From Fimbriimonas sp. (GTDB lineage: Bacteria > Armatimonadota > Fimbriimonadia > Fimbriimonadales > Fimbriimonadaceae), in contig JAUJNV010000018.1 of the NCBI GenBank assembly GCA_030447945.1, positions 1-25,799 of the forward strand: DNA of 25,799 nt, written 5' to 3'. Numbering within the stretch: the first letter of the stretch is position 1; every line of letters starts with the position of its first letter. This document shows, piece after piece, positions 1 to 7,856 of this stretch. A program made the translations under genes and the position numbers. The notes beneath the pieces were generated by a model. It saw only the letters and a program-made list of their open reading frames with translations, searched no databases and was not told where the DNA came from.

Positions 1-1
1 C

Positions 2-499
2 GCTGCCCCGAGCCACCGCCTCGCCCTGGCCCCCTATCTCCGCGAGTCCCGACGCATCCGCGCGGTCTTCACGATCCGTGAGGAACACGTCAGCGCCGAG
101 ACGCACCCCGGCGCCGACCGCGCCCCCGGCTTTCCGGACAGCTTAGGCGTCGGTGCGTACCGCGTCGAGCGGCACCCCTCGACGGGAGGCGACGACTCGA
201 TCGACTTCGCCTCTCTCCCCTTCGAGATCCCCCTCGGCGCCCTCCTCCCCCACCGGATGCGCAACCTCCTCCCCGCGTGCAAGAACCTCGGCGTCACCCA
301 CATCACCAACGGCTGCTACCGCCTCCACCCCGTGGAGTGGAACATCGGCGAGGCGGCGGGCCTGCTCGCCGCGTTCTGCCTACAAGGACGATACGAGCCG
401 CATGGGATGCGCGAAAACCCGGCGCGGCTGAAGGAGTTCCAGGGCCTCTTGGCCGAACAGGGTGTGGAGACGGAGTGGCCCAGGCTCAAGGCGCTGTAG
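2..499 (+). CDS. FAD-dependent oxidoreductase, C-terminal part (5' end outside window)
   Basis: The frame is open from the first bases of the window to the TAG at 497-499, giving about 165 residues with no start codon in the window, so this is the 3' end of a longer gene. The translation contains IRAVFTIREEHVSAE, PFEIPLGALLP, NLLPACKNLGVTHI and WNIGEAAGLLAAFCL. This order matches the C-terminal part of the FAD-dependent oxidoreductases of the PF12831 type, where the G-E-A-A segment helps hold the flavin. The N-terminal dinucleotide-binding motif lies outside the window. The substrate cannot be told from this part. A repeat element starts ten bases after the stop. Confidence 0.8.
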   Translation, partial: AAPSHRLALAPYLRESRRIRAVFTIREEHVSAETHPGADRAPGFPDSLGVGAYRVERHPSTGGDDSIDFASLPFEIPLGALLPHRMRNLLPACKNLGVTHITNGCYRLHPVEWNIGEAAGLLAAFCLQGRYEPHGMRENPARLKEFQGLLAEQGVETEWPRLKAL

Positions 500-508
500 C
501 GATACAGT

Positions 509-552
509 TAGCCGCGCAGCGGCTGTAGCCGCAGGATGGCTCGTGCCTGCGC
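509..552. repeat. Partial copy of the 1270-1399 palindromic repeat
   Basis: The 30 bases from 509 are identical to the left arm of the element at 1270 and contain the near-palindrome AGCCGCGCAGCGGCT. Similarity continues through a GTGCCTGCG block. No matching right arm was found downstream, so this looks like a single arm left between the oxidoreductase gene and the convergent membrane protein gene. Confidence 0.7.
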
Positions 553-603
553 AAGAGCGTCCCGCCAAGAGCCAAGGTTGCCGGTAAACGAACCACCCGG
601 CGG

Positions 604-933
604 CTATACGGGATCAGACTGCGGCCGGCACCGATTCGGCAGCCGCAGCACGATCAGCAGGCCGAGGAGACTCAAGATCGACCAGAAGCCGTGCCACCGG
701 CGATGGCCCTTCGCCTCGGCGAGGGTAGCCAAGCCTTCCCCCAGGATGGGGATGGAGGCGAGCTGGGTGATCACGATCATCCGCCCCATCACCAGCAGTT
801 CCTCGTTTTGATACTCCTTCGTCATCCACCGCAAGGAAAGGCCCTGGAGGGCCAGGGCGATGAGAACCGCCGTCCAGCCTGCCTTCTGGAGGTCCCGCTT
901 GGACTCGGACCGGCTGGGGTCGTTTGGCGTCAC
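604..933 (-). CDS. Small membrane protein, unknown function (109 aa)
   Basis: A GTG start at 931-933 overlaps the TGA of the upstream gene (GTGA), which points to translational coupling. The protein has a charged N-terminus (SESKRDLQKAG) followed by two or three hydrophobic stretches (TAVLIALALQGLSL, MGRMIVITQLASIPIL, ILSLLGLLIVLRL), so it is probably an inner-membrane protein. I do not recognise a family. Together with the gene at 930-1187 it forms a two-gene unit of small membrane proteins. The frame is intact. Confidence 0.6.
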   Translation of the reverse strand: MTPNDPSRSESKRDLQKAGWTAVLIALALQGLSLRWMTKEYQNEELLVMGRMIVITQLASIPILGEGLATLAEAKGHRRWHGFWSILSLLGLLIVLRLPNRCRPQSDPV

Positions 934-1187
934 CGTCTCTCCTCTTGTGTCCTCAGCTCAAGGTAGAAGGCGATCACGAGGAACGCGCTCCCGAGGGCGG
1001 CGAGCACGGTGCCGAGCTCGACGAGCGCGCCAGGAAAGAGCAGGCGGGCACCCAGACCTTGGAGCGGCGAGTTCATGGATTCGTTTGGCCCCGTGGGCCA
1101 CATCTGGCTCGTCGTGAGATAGCCTCCGGTCCACCGCAAGGCTAGTCCCAGGGCGAGCAGCGTCGCGCCGCGGGCGTAGCCGCTCAT
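930..1187 (-). CDS. Small membrane protein, unknown function (85 aa)
   Basis: The ATG at 1185-1187 follows a GGAGA ribosome-binding site. The protein has two hydrophobic segments, one near the N-terminus (GATLLALGLALRW) and one near the C-terminus (ALVELGTVLAALGSAFLVI), with a polar loop between them. This predicts a two-helix membrane protein. No family is recognised. It overlaps the next gene by four bases. A 14-codon ORF with a strong ribosome-binding site ends on its start codon (ATGA), so the true start could lie at 1228 if one base is missing in between. Confidence 0.55.
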   Translation of the reverse strand: MSGYARGATLLALGLALRWTGGYLTTSQMWPTGPNESMNSPLQGLGARLLFPGALVELGTVLAALGSAFLVIAFYLELRTQEERR

Positions 1188-1228
1188 CGGATTCTCCGTG
1201 CCTGTAAGGCGGTCGTTTCCAACTTCAT
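1184..1228 (-). CDS. Possible 14-aa leader ORF (or the true 5' end of the next gene)
   Basis: The ORF runs from the ATG at 1226-1228 to a TGA that overlaps the ATG of the next gene as ATGA. It is preceded by GGAGGT at good spacing and, further upstream, by an AT-rich TAGAATAAT that resembles a -10 box. The predicted peptide is MKLETTALQARRIR. It may be a coupled leader peptide. Given the many indels in this window, it may equally be the N-terminus of the 930-1187 protein with one lost base. Confidence 0.35.
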   Translation of the reverse strand: MKLETTALQARRIR

Positions 1229-1269
1229 CGTGGAACCTCCGTCGATTATTCTACGCTTAGCGAAACGCC

Positions 1270-1399
1270 TAGCCGCGCAGCGGCTGTAGCCGCAGGATGT
1301 TTGTGCCTGCGAGAGCCTTCCTGCGCCCGAGAAGCCGTAGGCAAGACAAACGCCGTAACGCAGGCACGGAGCCTGCGACTACAGCCGCTGCGCGGCTAG
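1270..1399. repeat. 130-bp inverted-repeat element
   Basis: The left arm begins TAGCCGCGCAGCGGCTGTAG at 1270 and the right arm (1359-1399) is close to its reverse complement over about 40 bases. The arms enclose about 45 bases of unrelated sequence. There is no coding capacity. The element lies downstream of the fused transporter gene, where the transcript could fold into one large hairpin. A second copy of the left arm is at 509-552, which shows that it is dispersed. It may be a REP/MITE-type element. Confidence 0.75.
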
Positions 1400-1456
1400 C
1401 GGTAACCGCTTGCTCAGGTCAGGCTCTCGCACGTTCGTGCCTCTTTTCCCTCCGCC

Positions 1457-3865
1457 TTACGCCCGAGCCGTCGTGAACCTCATCTTCAGCAGCGTGCGGA
1501 TCTGGATGAGGGTGAAGCCGATGAGGATCGAGCCCATCACCCACGCCGCGGCCGTCGCGTAGCCGAACTTGAGGAACATGAAGGCGTTCTGCCAGACCTC
1601 CAGGCCCAGGGTGCGCGTCGAGTTCAGAGGGCCGCCCTGGGTGAGGACGAAGACGTTCTCCATCGCCTTGAAGCCGGCGATAAAGACGCCAAGCAGGTTG
1701 ATGAGGATCAGCGGCTTCAACCCCGGCAGAGTGATGTGGCGGATCTTCTGCAGCCAGTTCGCGCCGTCGAGGTCGGCGGCTTCGTAGCGGTCGACGGAGA
1801 TGTTCTTCAGCGCCGCCAGGTACAGGATCGAGCCCGGGCCCGCGCCCGCCCAGATGCCGGGCAGGACGACGGCGAACATCGCGAGGGAGGGGTTGCCCAG
1901 CCAGTCGTTGGCGAGGGGGAGCGCCTCGCGACCCATCGCCGTCCACACCGGGTTGACGACGTGCTCGATGACCGGCGCGACCAGTGTGTTCATGATCCCC
2001 GCGTCGGACTTGTCGTAGAACTGCCGCCAGAGGAAGGCGATGACGATGGGGCTGGTCATCGCGGGCAGGTAGAAGACCGTGCGGAAAAAGACCTTCGCGC
2101 GGGGGATCTCGTTCAGCGCGAGCGCGAGGAAGATCGGCATGAAGAACCCGATCAACAGGCTCAGGCCGACGTAGATGAAGCTGTTCATCAGTGCCCGGTA
2201 GAAGATGGGCTGCGTGAAGACGCTGATGAAGTTGTCCAGCCCCACCCAGCGCGGGCCTTCCATGAGCTTGTAATCCTGAAATGCGATCAGGAGGCCGCGA
2301 AACAGGGGGTAGTAGGCCCACGTGAGGATGCTCAGCATCGCGGGCAGGAGGCAGAAGGCCATGAAGCGGTAGATCCTCGTGCGCGAGGTCCCGGCGGGGA
2401 TTCGCTCGTCCACGACCTCCCGCACGCGCGGCGCGCGGCGCACGACCGCGATGCCGCCCGGCACCGCGAGCAGGGCCAAACACGCGAGGATGCCGTACGC
2501 CCAGCCCCGCTGTTTCGAGAGGATCTCCGGCGGCGTGTAGCCCAGGAGCTTCCGGTCCATCTCCCGCGCGGTGTCGGCGAGGATCACGCCCGCCGGGGTG
2601 GAGGGCTCCAGGCGGGCGCGGTCGAGCGCCTGGTCCATCACGAGGTAGACCTGCTGGCAGTTCTTGCCGTACGGCTCCGGATGACCCGTCTTGAAGAGCT
2701 CCTTGTTCGCCTCGATGTAGGCGGGATCGACGGTGCCCAGGAGGTCCTTGTAGCCGAACTTCTCCAGCCACAGAGGGTTGACGAGGTTGCCGATGCCGAG
2801 CTCGACGCACTTCTGGGTGTTCACCCGCGCGGCCTCGTCGCCCGCGAAGAACTTGATGAAGCGCCAGCACGCCTCCAGCTTCTCCGGGTCCTTGACCTTC
2901 GAGCTGATCGCCCACATCCCGGCGTTGATCTCGTTCCGCCGCCCGGCGGGGCCCGCCGGAAGGGCGGCCACCCCGATCACGCTCGGGGAGAGGTCCGACT
3001 GGTTCAGCACCACGTCGTTCGTGTAGCCGAACCACATGGAGGTGTTGCCCACGCGGATGTCGTCCGCGAGGTTCTTGGAGTTCGCGGCGGCCGGGCCCAT
3101 CTTCTTGCCGTTCGGGCCCTTCCAGGTCTCGGTGAGCAGCTTCCGGTAGAAGTCGAGGGCGACGGCGGCGGCGGGACTCTCGATCTTCGAGCGCCAGCGC
3201 CCGTTCTCGGCGGGCTCCACGACCTCGCCTCCGGCCTGATAGAGGAAGTTCTGCCAGTGGTAGCCGGGCGGGCTGGAGAAAGAGAAGCCGACGCGCCCCG
3301 GCGCGGTGCCGGTGAGCTTTTTCGAGTACGCGTAGAACTCAGCCCAGTCGCGGGGCGGCTTGTTCGGGTCGAGGCCCGCTTCCTGGAAGTGGTCTTTGCG
3401 GTAGTAGAGAGCGACGGCGACCTGGAAGAAGGGGACGGCGTAGATCTTGCCGTCGTAGCTGGTCAGCACCTTCATGACCGTCGGGTTCACGCGCTCCATA
3501 ACCGCCTTGTCGCGCGCGATGAGGTCGTCCAGCGGGCGGCAGAACCCCTGCTCCAGGAAGGTGTAGTACTGCCGGAAGTTCACGTAGAACACGTCCGGCG
3601 CGGTGTCCCCGGCCATCGCCATGAGGAACATGCTGTCGGCCATCTCGCCCGTGAGCGTCAGCCCGCCCGCGTTCACGACGCGCACACCCTTGTTCTGCCG
3701 GTGGAACTCCTCGAACACCGCGCGCCGAATCTGCGCGGTCGTCGCCGTCGCCTCCTTGGGCGGAATGCCGTAGCCCGCGCCCGCCATCATGCGGATGGTG
3801 GTCTCCTGGGCCGGCGCGAGGGCGGTCACGGCGAGCAAGGCAAAGGGAAAGATTCGTTTAAGCAT
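1457..3865 (-). CDS. Fused ABC transporter: solute-binding protein plus MalF-type permease (802 aa)
   Basis: I chose the ATG at 3863-3865 because it opens a clear signal peptide (MLKRIFPFALLAVTALAPAQ). Residues 20 to about 440 resemble family 1 extracellular sugar-binding proteins, with APDVFYVNF, YAVPFFQVAVALYYRKD and MWFGYTNDVVL. A hydrophobic segment near residue 455 (ILACLALLAVPGGIAVV) would anchor the binding domain. From about residue 497 a MalF/UgpA-type permease follows (CLLPAMLSILTWAYYPLFRG, VFFRTVFYLPAMTSPIVIAF) with the EAA loop YEAADLDGANWLQKI near residue 690, which contacts the ATPase. The frame is fully open. The partner MalG-type permease and the ATPase are not next to it; a repeat element follows the stop. 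The fusion tethers the receptor to its own channel. The substrate is unknown, probably a carbohydrate. Confidence 0.9.
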   Translation of the reverse strand: MLKRIFPFALLAVTALAPAQETTIRMMAGAGYGIPPKEATATTAQIRRAVFEEFHRQNKGVRVVNAGGLTLTGEMADSMFLMAMAGDTAPDVFYVNFRQYYTFLEQGFCRPLDDLIARDKAVMERVNPTVMKVLTSYDGKIYAVPFFQVAVALYYRKDHFQEAGLDPNKPPRDWAEFYAYSKKLTGTAPGRVGFSFSSPPGYHWQNFLYQAGGEVVEPAENGRWRSKIESPAAAVALDFYRKLLTETWKGPNGKKMGPAAANSKNLADDIRVGNTSMWFGYTNDVVLNQSDLSPSVIGVAALPAGPAGRRNEINAGMWAISSKVKDPEKLEACWRFIKFFAGDEAARVNTQKCVELGIGNLVNPLWLEKFGYKDLLGTVDPAYIEANKELFKTGHPEPYGKNCQQVYLVMDQALDRARLEPSTPAGVILADTAREMDRKLLGYTPPEILSKQRGWAYGILACLALLAVPGGIAVVRRAPRVREVVDERIPAGTSRTRIYRFMAFCLLPAMLSILTWAYYPLFRGLLIAFQDYKLMEGPRWVGLDNFISVFTQPIFYRALMNSFIYVGLSLLIGFFMPIFLALALNEIPRAKVFFRTVFYLPAMTSPIVIAFLWRQFYDKSDAGIMNTLVAPVIEHVVNPVWTAMGREALPLANDWLGNPSLAMFAVVLPGIWAGAGPGSILYLAALKNISVDRYEAADLDGANWLQKIRHITLPGLKPLILINLLGVFIAGFKAMENVFVLTQGGPLNSTRTLGLEVWQNAFMFLKFGYATAAAWVMGSILIGFTLIQIRTLLKMRFTTARA

Positions 3866-3897
3866 CGACGCCTGAAAGATGTTACGCCAGGAGCGCG

Positions 3898-4293
3898 CTA
3901 CAGCGTCGAGACGTGGGAATAGGCGAGGATCTTGGCGTCTGTGGTGAGGAGCGTCGCGCCATGGGCACGGGCGGTGGCGACGATCAGGCGGTCCGCGGGG
4001 TCGGGATGAAAGGAACCAGGAAGGTTGGCTGCGTCGATGGCGATTTCCGGCGTGAGCCCGAACACTTCGATCCGTTGCCCCGGCCAGAGCCTGCGGCATC
4101 TGGCGACGCAATGCCTCCGGCGAGAGTGATCCTCCCTTGCCCTCCAGCAATGCCGCTTCCCAGCAGGAGAAGACGCTCGCCCCCAAGGTCGTACCGAGCT
4201 TGCCGCCGCTTGAATGGCGGCTTGATGCGACGCCGAAACTTCGCCGCGGGCGGCCGCCCACTTGTTTCACACGCGGGTATCTAGCAGAAGCAT
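3898..4293 (-). pseudogene. vapC: VapC-like PIN-domain toxin, frame broken
   Basis: The ATG at 4291-4293 starts MLLLDT, the first PIN strand with its acidic residue, and a stop follows soon after in this frame. Another frame then reads GASVFSCWEAALLEGKG, with the conserved Glu. A third frame reads FGLTPEIAIDAANLP, DPADRLIVATARAHGATLL and TTDAKILAY to the TAG at 3898-3900. All PIN acidic residues (D, E, D, D) are present in the expected order. The total length (396 bp, about 131 codons) is typical of VapC RNases. The start lies one base after the stop of the antitoxin gene. The internal frameshifts may be sequence errors. Confidence 0.75.
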
Positions 4294-4294
4294 G

Positions 4295-4531
4295 CTAAGT
4301 GGCGTCAGGAAGCATCCCCCAATCTTCCAGTCCTACCGGCTCATCGGGGTCCTCATACTTGAGCAGCGTCCCTTCAAGGGGAGAAGGTCGGAGCGCAGGA
4401 TGTACCGTTGAACCTTCTTTGGAGCGCAGAATCACCCGCACCTCTTCTCCAGGGATGAGCCCATGCCCGCCCGTCAGGAGGCGCAGGCTTCCGTCCCCCG
4501 TCACTACCGCGTCGAGCTCGACCGCTTCCAT
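4295..4531 (-). CDS. VapB-like antitoxin (78 aa)
   Basis: The ATG at 4529-4531 is preceded by AGGTGGT. The N-terminus (MEAVELDAVVTGDGSLRL, then GEEVRVIL) has the pattern of short beta-strand antitoxins such as the AF2212-like and AbrB-like groups: an alternating strand, 'DGSLRL', then 'GEEVRV'. The acidic C-terminal tail (KYEDPDEPVGLEDWG) would wrap around the toxin. Its TAG is followed after one base by the ATG of a PIN-domain toxin, the usual antitoxin-first order. Such pairs usually repress their own promoter; the operator would lie upstream of 4531. The exact antitoxin family is uncertain. Confidence 0.7.
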   Translation of the reverse strand: MEAVELDAVVTGDGSLRLLTGGHGLIPGEEVRVILRSKEGSTVHPALRPSPLEGTLLKYEDPDEPVGLEDWGMLPDAT

Positions 4532-4749
4532 ACCACCTATTCTGACGCCGCTTATGAGCCGTGTAGCCTCAGGGCGGACGCTTGCCGGATTAGTCTCATC
4601 GGCACGAAGCCCGGACCTTCGGTGGCTAGCTTCATGCCAGGGCCGAGGGGGCGTATAACCAGCATTGCAAGGTTCCTCCACTCGTCCTCCACCGGGTGGC
4701 CATGGGCCTCCCTGAACCTCCGGGGCCCCTCAGCCGCCAAAATAGGATC

Positions 4750-6807
4750 GTGTCAACGACGACTGACCTTAAAGACCTCAAGAACATCTCCGAGAAGGAC
4801 CGTAAGCTGATCGCCGACGCCGACGCGCTCGTCGGGCCAGAGCCGAGCACGATGGGGTTCGTGAAGAACCTCTTCTGGGGGAATTTTCGCGAGGACCTGG
4901 TGCTCCCCTACCCCGTCTATCCTCCGGCGGAGAAGGAGGAGTGCGACCGTCTGCTCGCCCGGCTGGACGAGTACCTGCGCAACGAGCATCCCTCGATCGA
5001 GATCGACCAGAACGAAGAGATCCCCCGCTGGGTGATCGACCGCCTCTTCGACCTCGGCGTGCTCGGGATGACCATCCCCAAGGAGTACGGCGGCCTCGGC
5101 TTCGGGATCACCTCCTACAACCGCGTCCTGGAGCGGATCGGCCGCTCGGACGGCTCCACCGCCGTGCTCGTCTCCGCGCACCAGTCCATCGGCTGCAAGG
5201 CCGTCATGCTCTTCGGCACGGAGGAGCAGAAGGCGCGCTGGCTGCCCGGCATGGCCTCCAAGTGGGTCTCGGCGTTCTGCCTCTCCGAGCCGAACGTGGG
5301 CTCGGACGCGGGCGGCCAGGAGACGCGCTGCCAGCTGTCGGAGGACGGTGAGCACTACATCATCAACGGCGAGAAGAAGTGGGCCACCTCGGGCGCGCTC
5401 GCGGGACTATTCACCGTCGTCTCCAAGCAGAAGATGGTCGACCCGAAGACGGGCGAGGAGTCGGACAAGGTCACCGCGCTCGTCTGCACGCCGGACATGG
5501 AGGGGATCGAGATCTACTCGAAGAACCGCTCCAAGTGCGGCATCCGGGGCACCTGGCAGGGCCGCATCCGCTTCCATAACGTGAAGGTCCCCAAGGCGAA
5601 CCTGCTGCACCAGGAAGGGCGCGGGCTGAACGTCGCGCTCGCCTGCCTGAACTACGGCCGCTGCACCCTCTCGGCGGGCATGCTGGGGGGCGCGCGGGCG
5701 GCGATGGACCAGGGGATCAAGTGGTCGCAGACCCGGTACCAGTTCGGCCGCCCTCTCTCCGACTTCGAGCTGGTGCGGACGCGCGTGGCGCACATGGCGG
5801 CGCTCACCTACGCGATGGACGCCGTGCTCTACATGACCACCGGCATGCTCGACCGCAAGGACGAGGACATCATGCTGGAGACCGCCGCCTGCAAGGTCTT
5901 CTGCTCCGAGATGGGCTGGCGCGCGGTGAACGACGCGGTCCAGATCATGGGCGGCGAGTCGTACATGACGGAAAACGAGATCGAGCGGATCTTCCGCGAC
6001 TCGCGCCTGAACCTCATCGTCGAAGGCTCGAACGAAGTCATGCAGTCGTTCATCTTCGCCTACGGCGGCAAGCGGCTCGCCGAAGCGATGATCGGCGTGC
6101 TGGGGGTCATCACGCGGGACAAGGACGAGTCGTTCGGCGCCTTCGCCGGGCGCGGCCTGAAGAGCCTGGGCAAGCCCGGCTTCATGAAGCTCTCGCTGGG
6201 CCTCGGACGCGAGGTCATCCTCGGCATCCGGCGCGGCGCGCCCAAGATCGACCGGGTCCACCAGTCCCTGCGGGGGGAGGCGGACCGGCTGGCGCGCCTC
6301 ACGCGCGACCTCAGCTTCCAGTTCAAGCGCGCGAGCTACCGCTACAAGGAAGCGATGGTCACGCGTCAGGCCGTCCAGGCCCGCCTCGCGGACGTGGCGA
6401 TCCTGCTGTACGGCTACGCGTGCACGCTCGCGAAGCTCGACCAGGATCTGCGCACCGGCGGCTCCGGCGTCGCCTTCGAGCGCGACCACGACGCGGCCCG
6501 GCATTTCTTCGACCTCGCCGCCGAGGAGATCGAGGAGCGGTTCCGCCAACTGCTGACGAATACCGACGACTCCATGCTCAAGGCCGCCGACGCGGCGCTG
6601 AAGCATAACGACACGCTGCCGAACGCGGACTTCGTCATCCCAGAGCGCTCTCCCGTCGCCGCCGGCACGGGCAAGATTCCCCGCCAAGCGGGAATCAAGC
6701 AGTTCCCGGGCGACGGGTTCAGCGTGGAGCAGATGCAGGCAGAGGTCTTGGCGGAGGCGGCGATTCCCGCACCGCAGGACACGCCGCACGTCTCTATCGG
6801 CGGCTAG
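4750..6807 (+). CDS. Long acyl-CoA dehydrogenase (685 aa)
   Basis: The enzyme oxidises acyl-CoA to trans-2-enoyl-CoA with FAD. I prefer the GTG at 4750 with AGGA just upstream; the frame is open back to 4696. Residues about 70-170 form the helical N-terminal domain (LGVLGMTIPKEYGGLGFG). The middle beta domain carries the FAD motif CLSEPNVGSDAGG near residue 177 and INGEKKWATSGALAG. The C-terminal domain has QIMGGESYMTENEIERIFRD and EGSNEV near residue 425, matching the EGTNE region that holds the catalytic Glu. About 200 further residues follow, as in very-long-chain types (VLCAD/ACAD9), and may serve dimer or membrane contacts. The frame is intact. No other beta-oxidation genes are near. Confidence 0.9.
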   Translation: MSTTTDLKDLKNISEKDRKLIADADALVGPEPSTMGFVKNLFWGNFREDLVLPYPVYPPAEKEECDRLLARLDEYLRNEHPSIEIDQNEEIPRWVIDRLFDLGVLGMTIPKEYGGLGFGITSYNRVLERIGRSDGSTAVLVSAHQSIGCKAVMLFGTEEQKARWLPGMASKWVSAFCLSEPNVGSDAGGQETRCQLSEDGEHYIINGEKKWATSGALAGLFTVVSKQKMVDPKTGEESDKVTALVCTPDMEGIEIYSKNRSKCGIRGTWQGRIRFHNVKVPKANLLHQEGRGLNVALACLNYGRCTLSAGMLGGARAAMDQGIKWSQTRYQFGRPLSDFELVRTRVAHMAALTYAMDAVLYMTTGMLDRKDEDIMLETAACKVFCSEMGWRAVNDAVQIMGGESYMTENEIERIFRDSRLNLIVEGSNEVMQSFIFAYGGKRLAEAMIGVLGVITRDKDESFGAFAGRGLKSLGKPGFMKLSLGLGREVILGIRRGAPKIDRVHQSLRGEADRLARLTRDLSFQFKRASYRYKEAMVTRQAVQARLADVAILLYGYACTLAKLDQDLRTGGSGVAFERDHDAARHFFDLAAEEIEERFRQLLTNTDDSMLKAADAALKHNDTLPNADFVIPERSPVAAGTGKIPRQAGIKQFPGDGFSVEQMQAEVLAEAAIPAPQDTPHVSIGG

Positions 6808-6858
6808 CGCGGGACGGGGATGGCTCCTACGAATTCGCCACAGGCGTACAATAAGGCT

Positions 6859-7478
6859 ATGTCCGCCGCCCCCGCCCCACGGCTCTACACGCCCGAGGAG
6901 TATCTGGCCCTCGAAAGGGAGGCGGAGTTCAAGAGTGAGTACATCGACGGGTATATCGTTCCCGTCCAAGGCCCGCTGGCGATGGCGGGAACGAGCAAGG
7001 AGCACAACGTCATCGCAGGCAACCTTTTCAGCGAGTTGCGTGCTCAGATGAAGGGCGCCTTTGCCAGGCATACTTCGCTGACATCCGGGTCGGCGTGGAC
7101 ACGGGCGGACGATTCGTTTACCCAGACGTAGCCGCAGTCTGCGGAGAGGCTAGATTCGCCGACGACCGTCTGGACACCCTGCTCAACCCCTCCGCCATCA
7201 TCGAAGTGCTCTCGCCTTCGACGGAGTCGGTGGATCGCGGGGAGAAGTTCCAGCGGTTCCGGCGCATGGAGTCGCTCCAAGAATACGTGCTCGTGGCCCA
7301 GGACCACGTCTGCGTCGAACGGTACGTCCGGCAAGGGGGAGACTGGGTCCTGACGGAACTAAACGACCTCGGCCAGACGCTGCGCCTGCCCTCGGTGGAG
7401 TGCGAGGTGCCGCTGAGGGAGATCTACGACAAGGTGGACTTTCCCGCCCGCCCGTCGCCTCCGTCTAGGGAGGCGTGA
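6859..7478 (+). pseudogene. Uma2 family (DUF820) endonuclease-like protein, one frameshift
   Basis: The ATG at 6859 follows AAGG. The first frame reads LYTPEEYLALEREAEFKSEY and GTSKEHNVIAGNLFSEL. After a break near 7050-7065 the second frame continues with CQAYFADIRVGVDTGG, FVYPDVAAVCGE, AIIEVLSPSTESVDRGEKF and LQEYVLVAQD to the stop at 7476-7478. The PD...EVLS...K residues are those of the PD-(D/E)XK nuclease fold of Uma2 proteins, whose cellular role is poorly known. One missing or extra base explains the break, since both halves match the family without a gap. The gene overlaps the end of the convergent gene at 7465-7677. Confidence 0.85.
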
Positions 7479-7677
7479 CGGGTTCCTCGGCGGGAGCGGA
7501 AGGGGTAGAGCGACCTCGCAACTCCAAGGCGATGCCGACGACCATCAGCACGATTCCGGCGACGCCCGTGTAGGGCAGAATCCACTCGATGTGCTTGGTC
7601 AGCCACGCGCCGAGCCAGATAAGCGCAGAGGCGACGACGATCAGCACTCCGTAGTAGATCAGGCGGTTCTTAGGCAA
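7465..7677 (-). CDS. Two-helix small membrane protein, unknown function (70 aa)
   Basis: The start is a TTG at 7675-7677, supported by a strong AAGGAGG about eight bases upstream. Two hydrophobic helices are clear (YYGVLIVVASALIWLGAWL and GVAGIVLMVVGIALEL), followed by a Pro-rich polar tail. No family is recognised. The gene is divergent from recA, with about 180 bp between them, and its 3' end overlaps the Uma2 gene by 14 bases. Confidence 0.6.
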   Translation of the reverse strand: MPKNRLIYYGVLIVVASALIWLGAWLTKHIEWILPYTGVAGIVLMVVGIALELRGRSTPSAPAEEPVTPP

Positions 7678-7825
7678 AGCGATTCCCTCCTTGATTCCCG
7701 ATGGCCTTGGGGCCCCCGCACTTGCCAGTGCCCCGCACTAGCATAACCTTTCGCGGCCACTGGGCGGAAAAAAGAAGCCTTGTAGCGGTGGAAAAAATAG
7801 TATCCAAGCGTCTACACTTAGAGCT

Positions 7826-7835
7826 ACGTTAACGT
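7826..7835. promoter_or_regulatory. Perfect 10-bp palindrome upstream of recA
   Basis: ACGTTAACGT lies 21 bases before the recA start codon and is flanked by imperfect AGC/GCT arms and by two GCTAC direct repeats. It is in the right place for an SOS-type (LexA-like) operator, but it does not match the LexA boxes I know from other groups. Operator function is inferred from position only. Confidence 0.35.
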
Positions 7836-7856
7836 GCTACCATCCGTAGGAATATC

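Noticed and set aside
1419..3035. A 538-codon minus-strand frame overlapping the transporter gene
   Set aside because: It is the third-position shadow frame of the same gene, rich in Arg, Gly and Pro, with no recognisable motif.
1736..3922. A 728-codon open frame on the plus strand
   Set aside because: It is antisense to the fused transporter gene, has a composition rich in Arg, Val, Asp and His without any domain, and results from GC-rich codon bias. The minus-strand frame has clear domains.
4071..4270. N-terminal extension of the fused transporter to 4270
   Set aside because: This stretch encodes the VapC fragments in other frames, and the signal peptide begins at 3865.
4552..4740. A 62-codon minus-strand ORF between the antitoxin and the acyl-CoA dehydrogenase
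   Set aside because: It starts at a TTG without a convincing ribosome-binding site and matches nothing I know. It could be a remnant gene but cannot be supported; the 218-bp region otherwise shows nothing clear.
5407..7071. A 554-codon minus-strand frame
   Set aside because: It is antisense to the acyl-CoA dehydrogenase gene, which has all family motifs in the plus frame.
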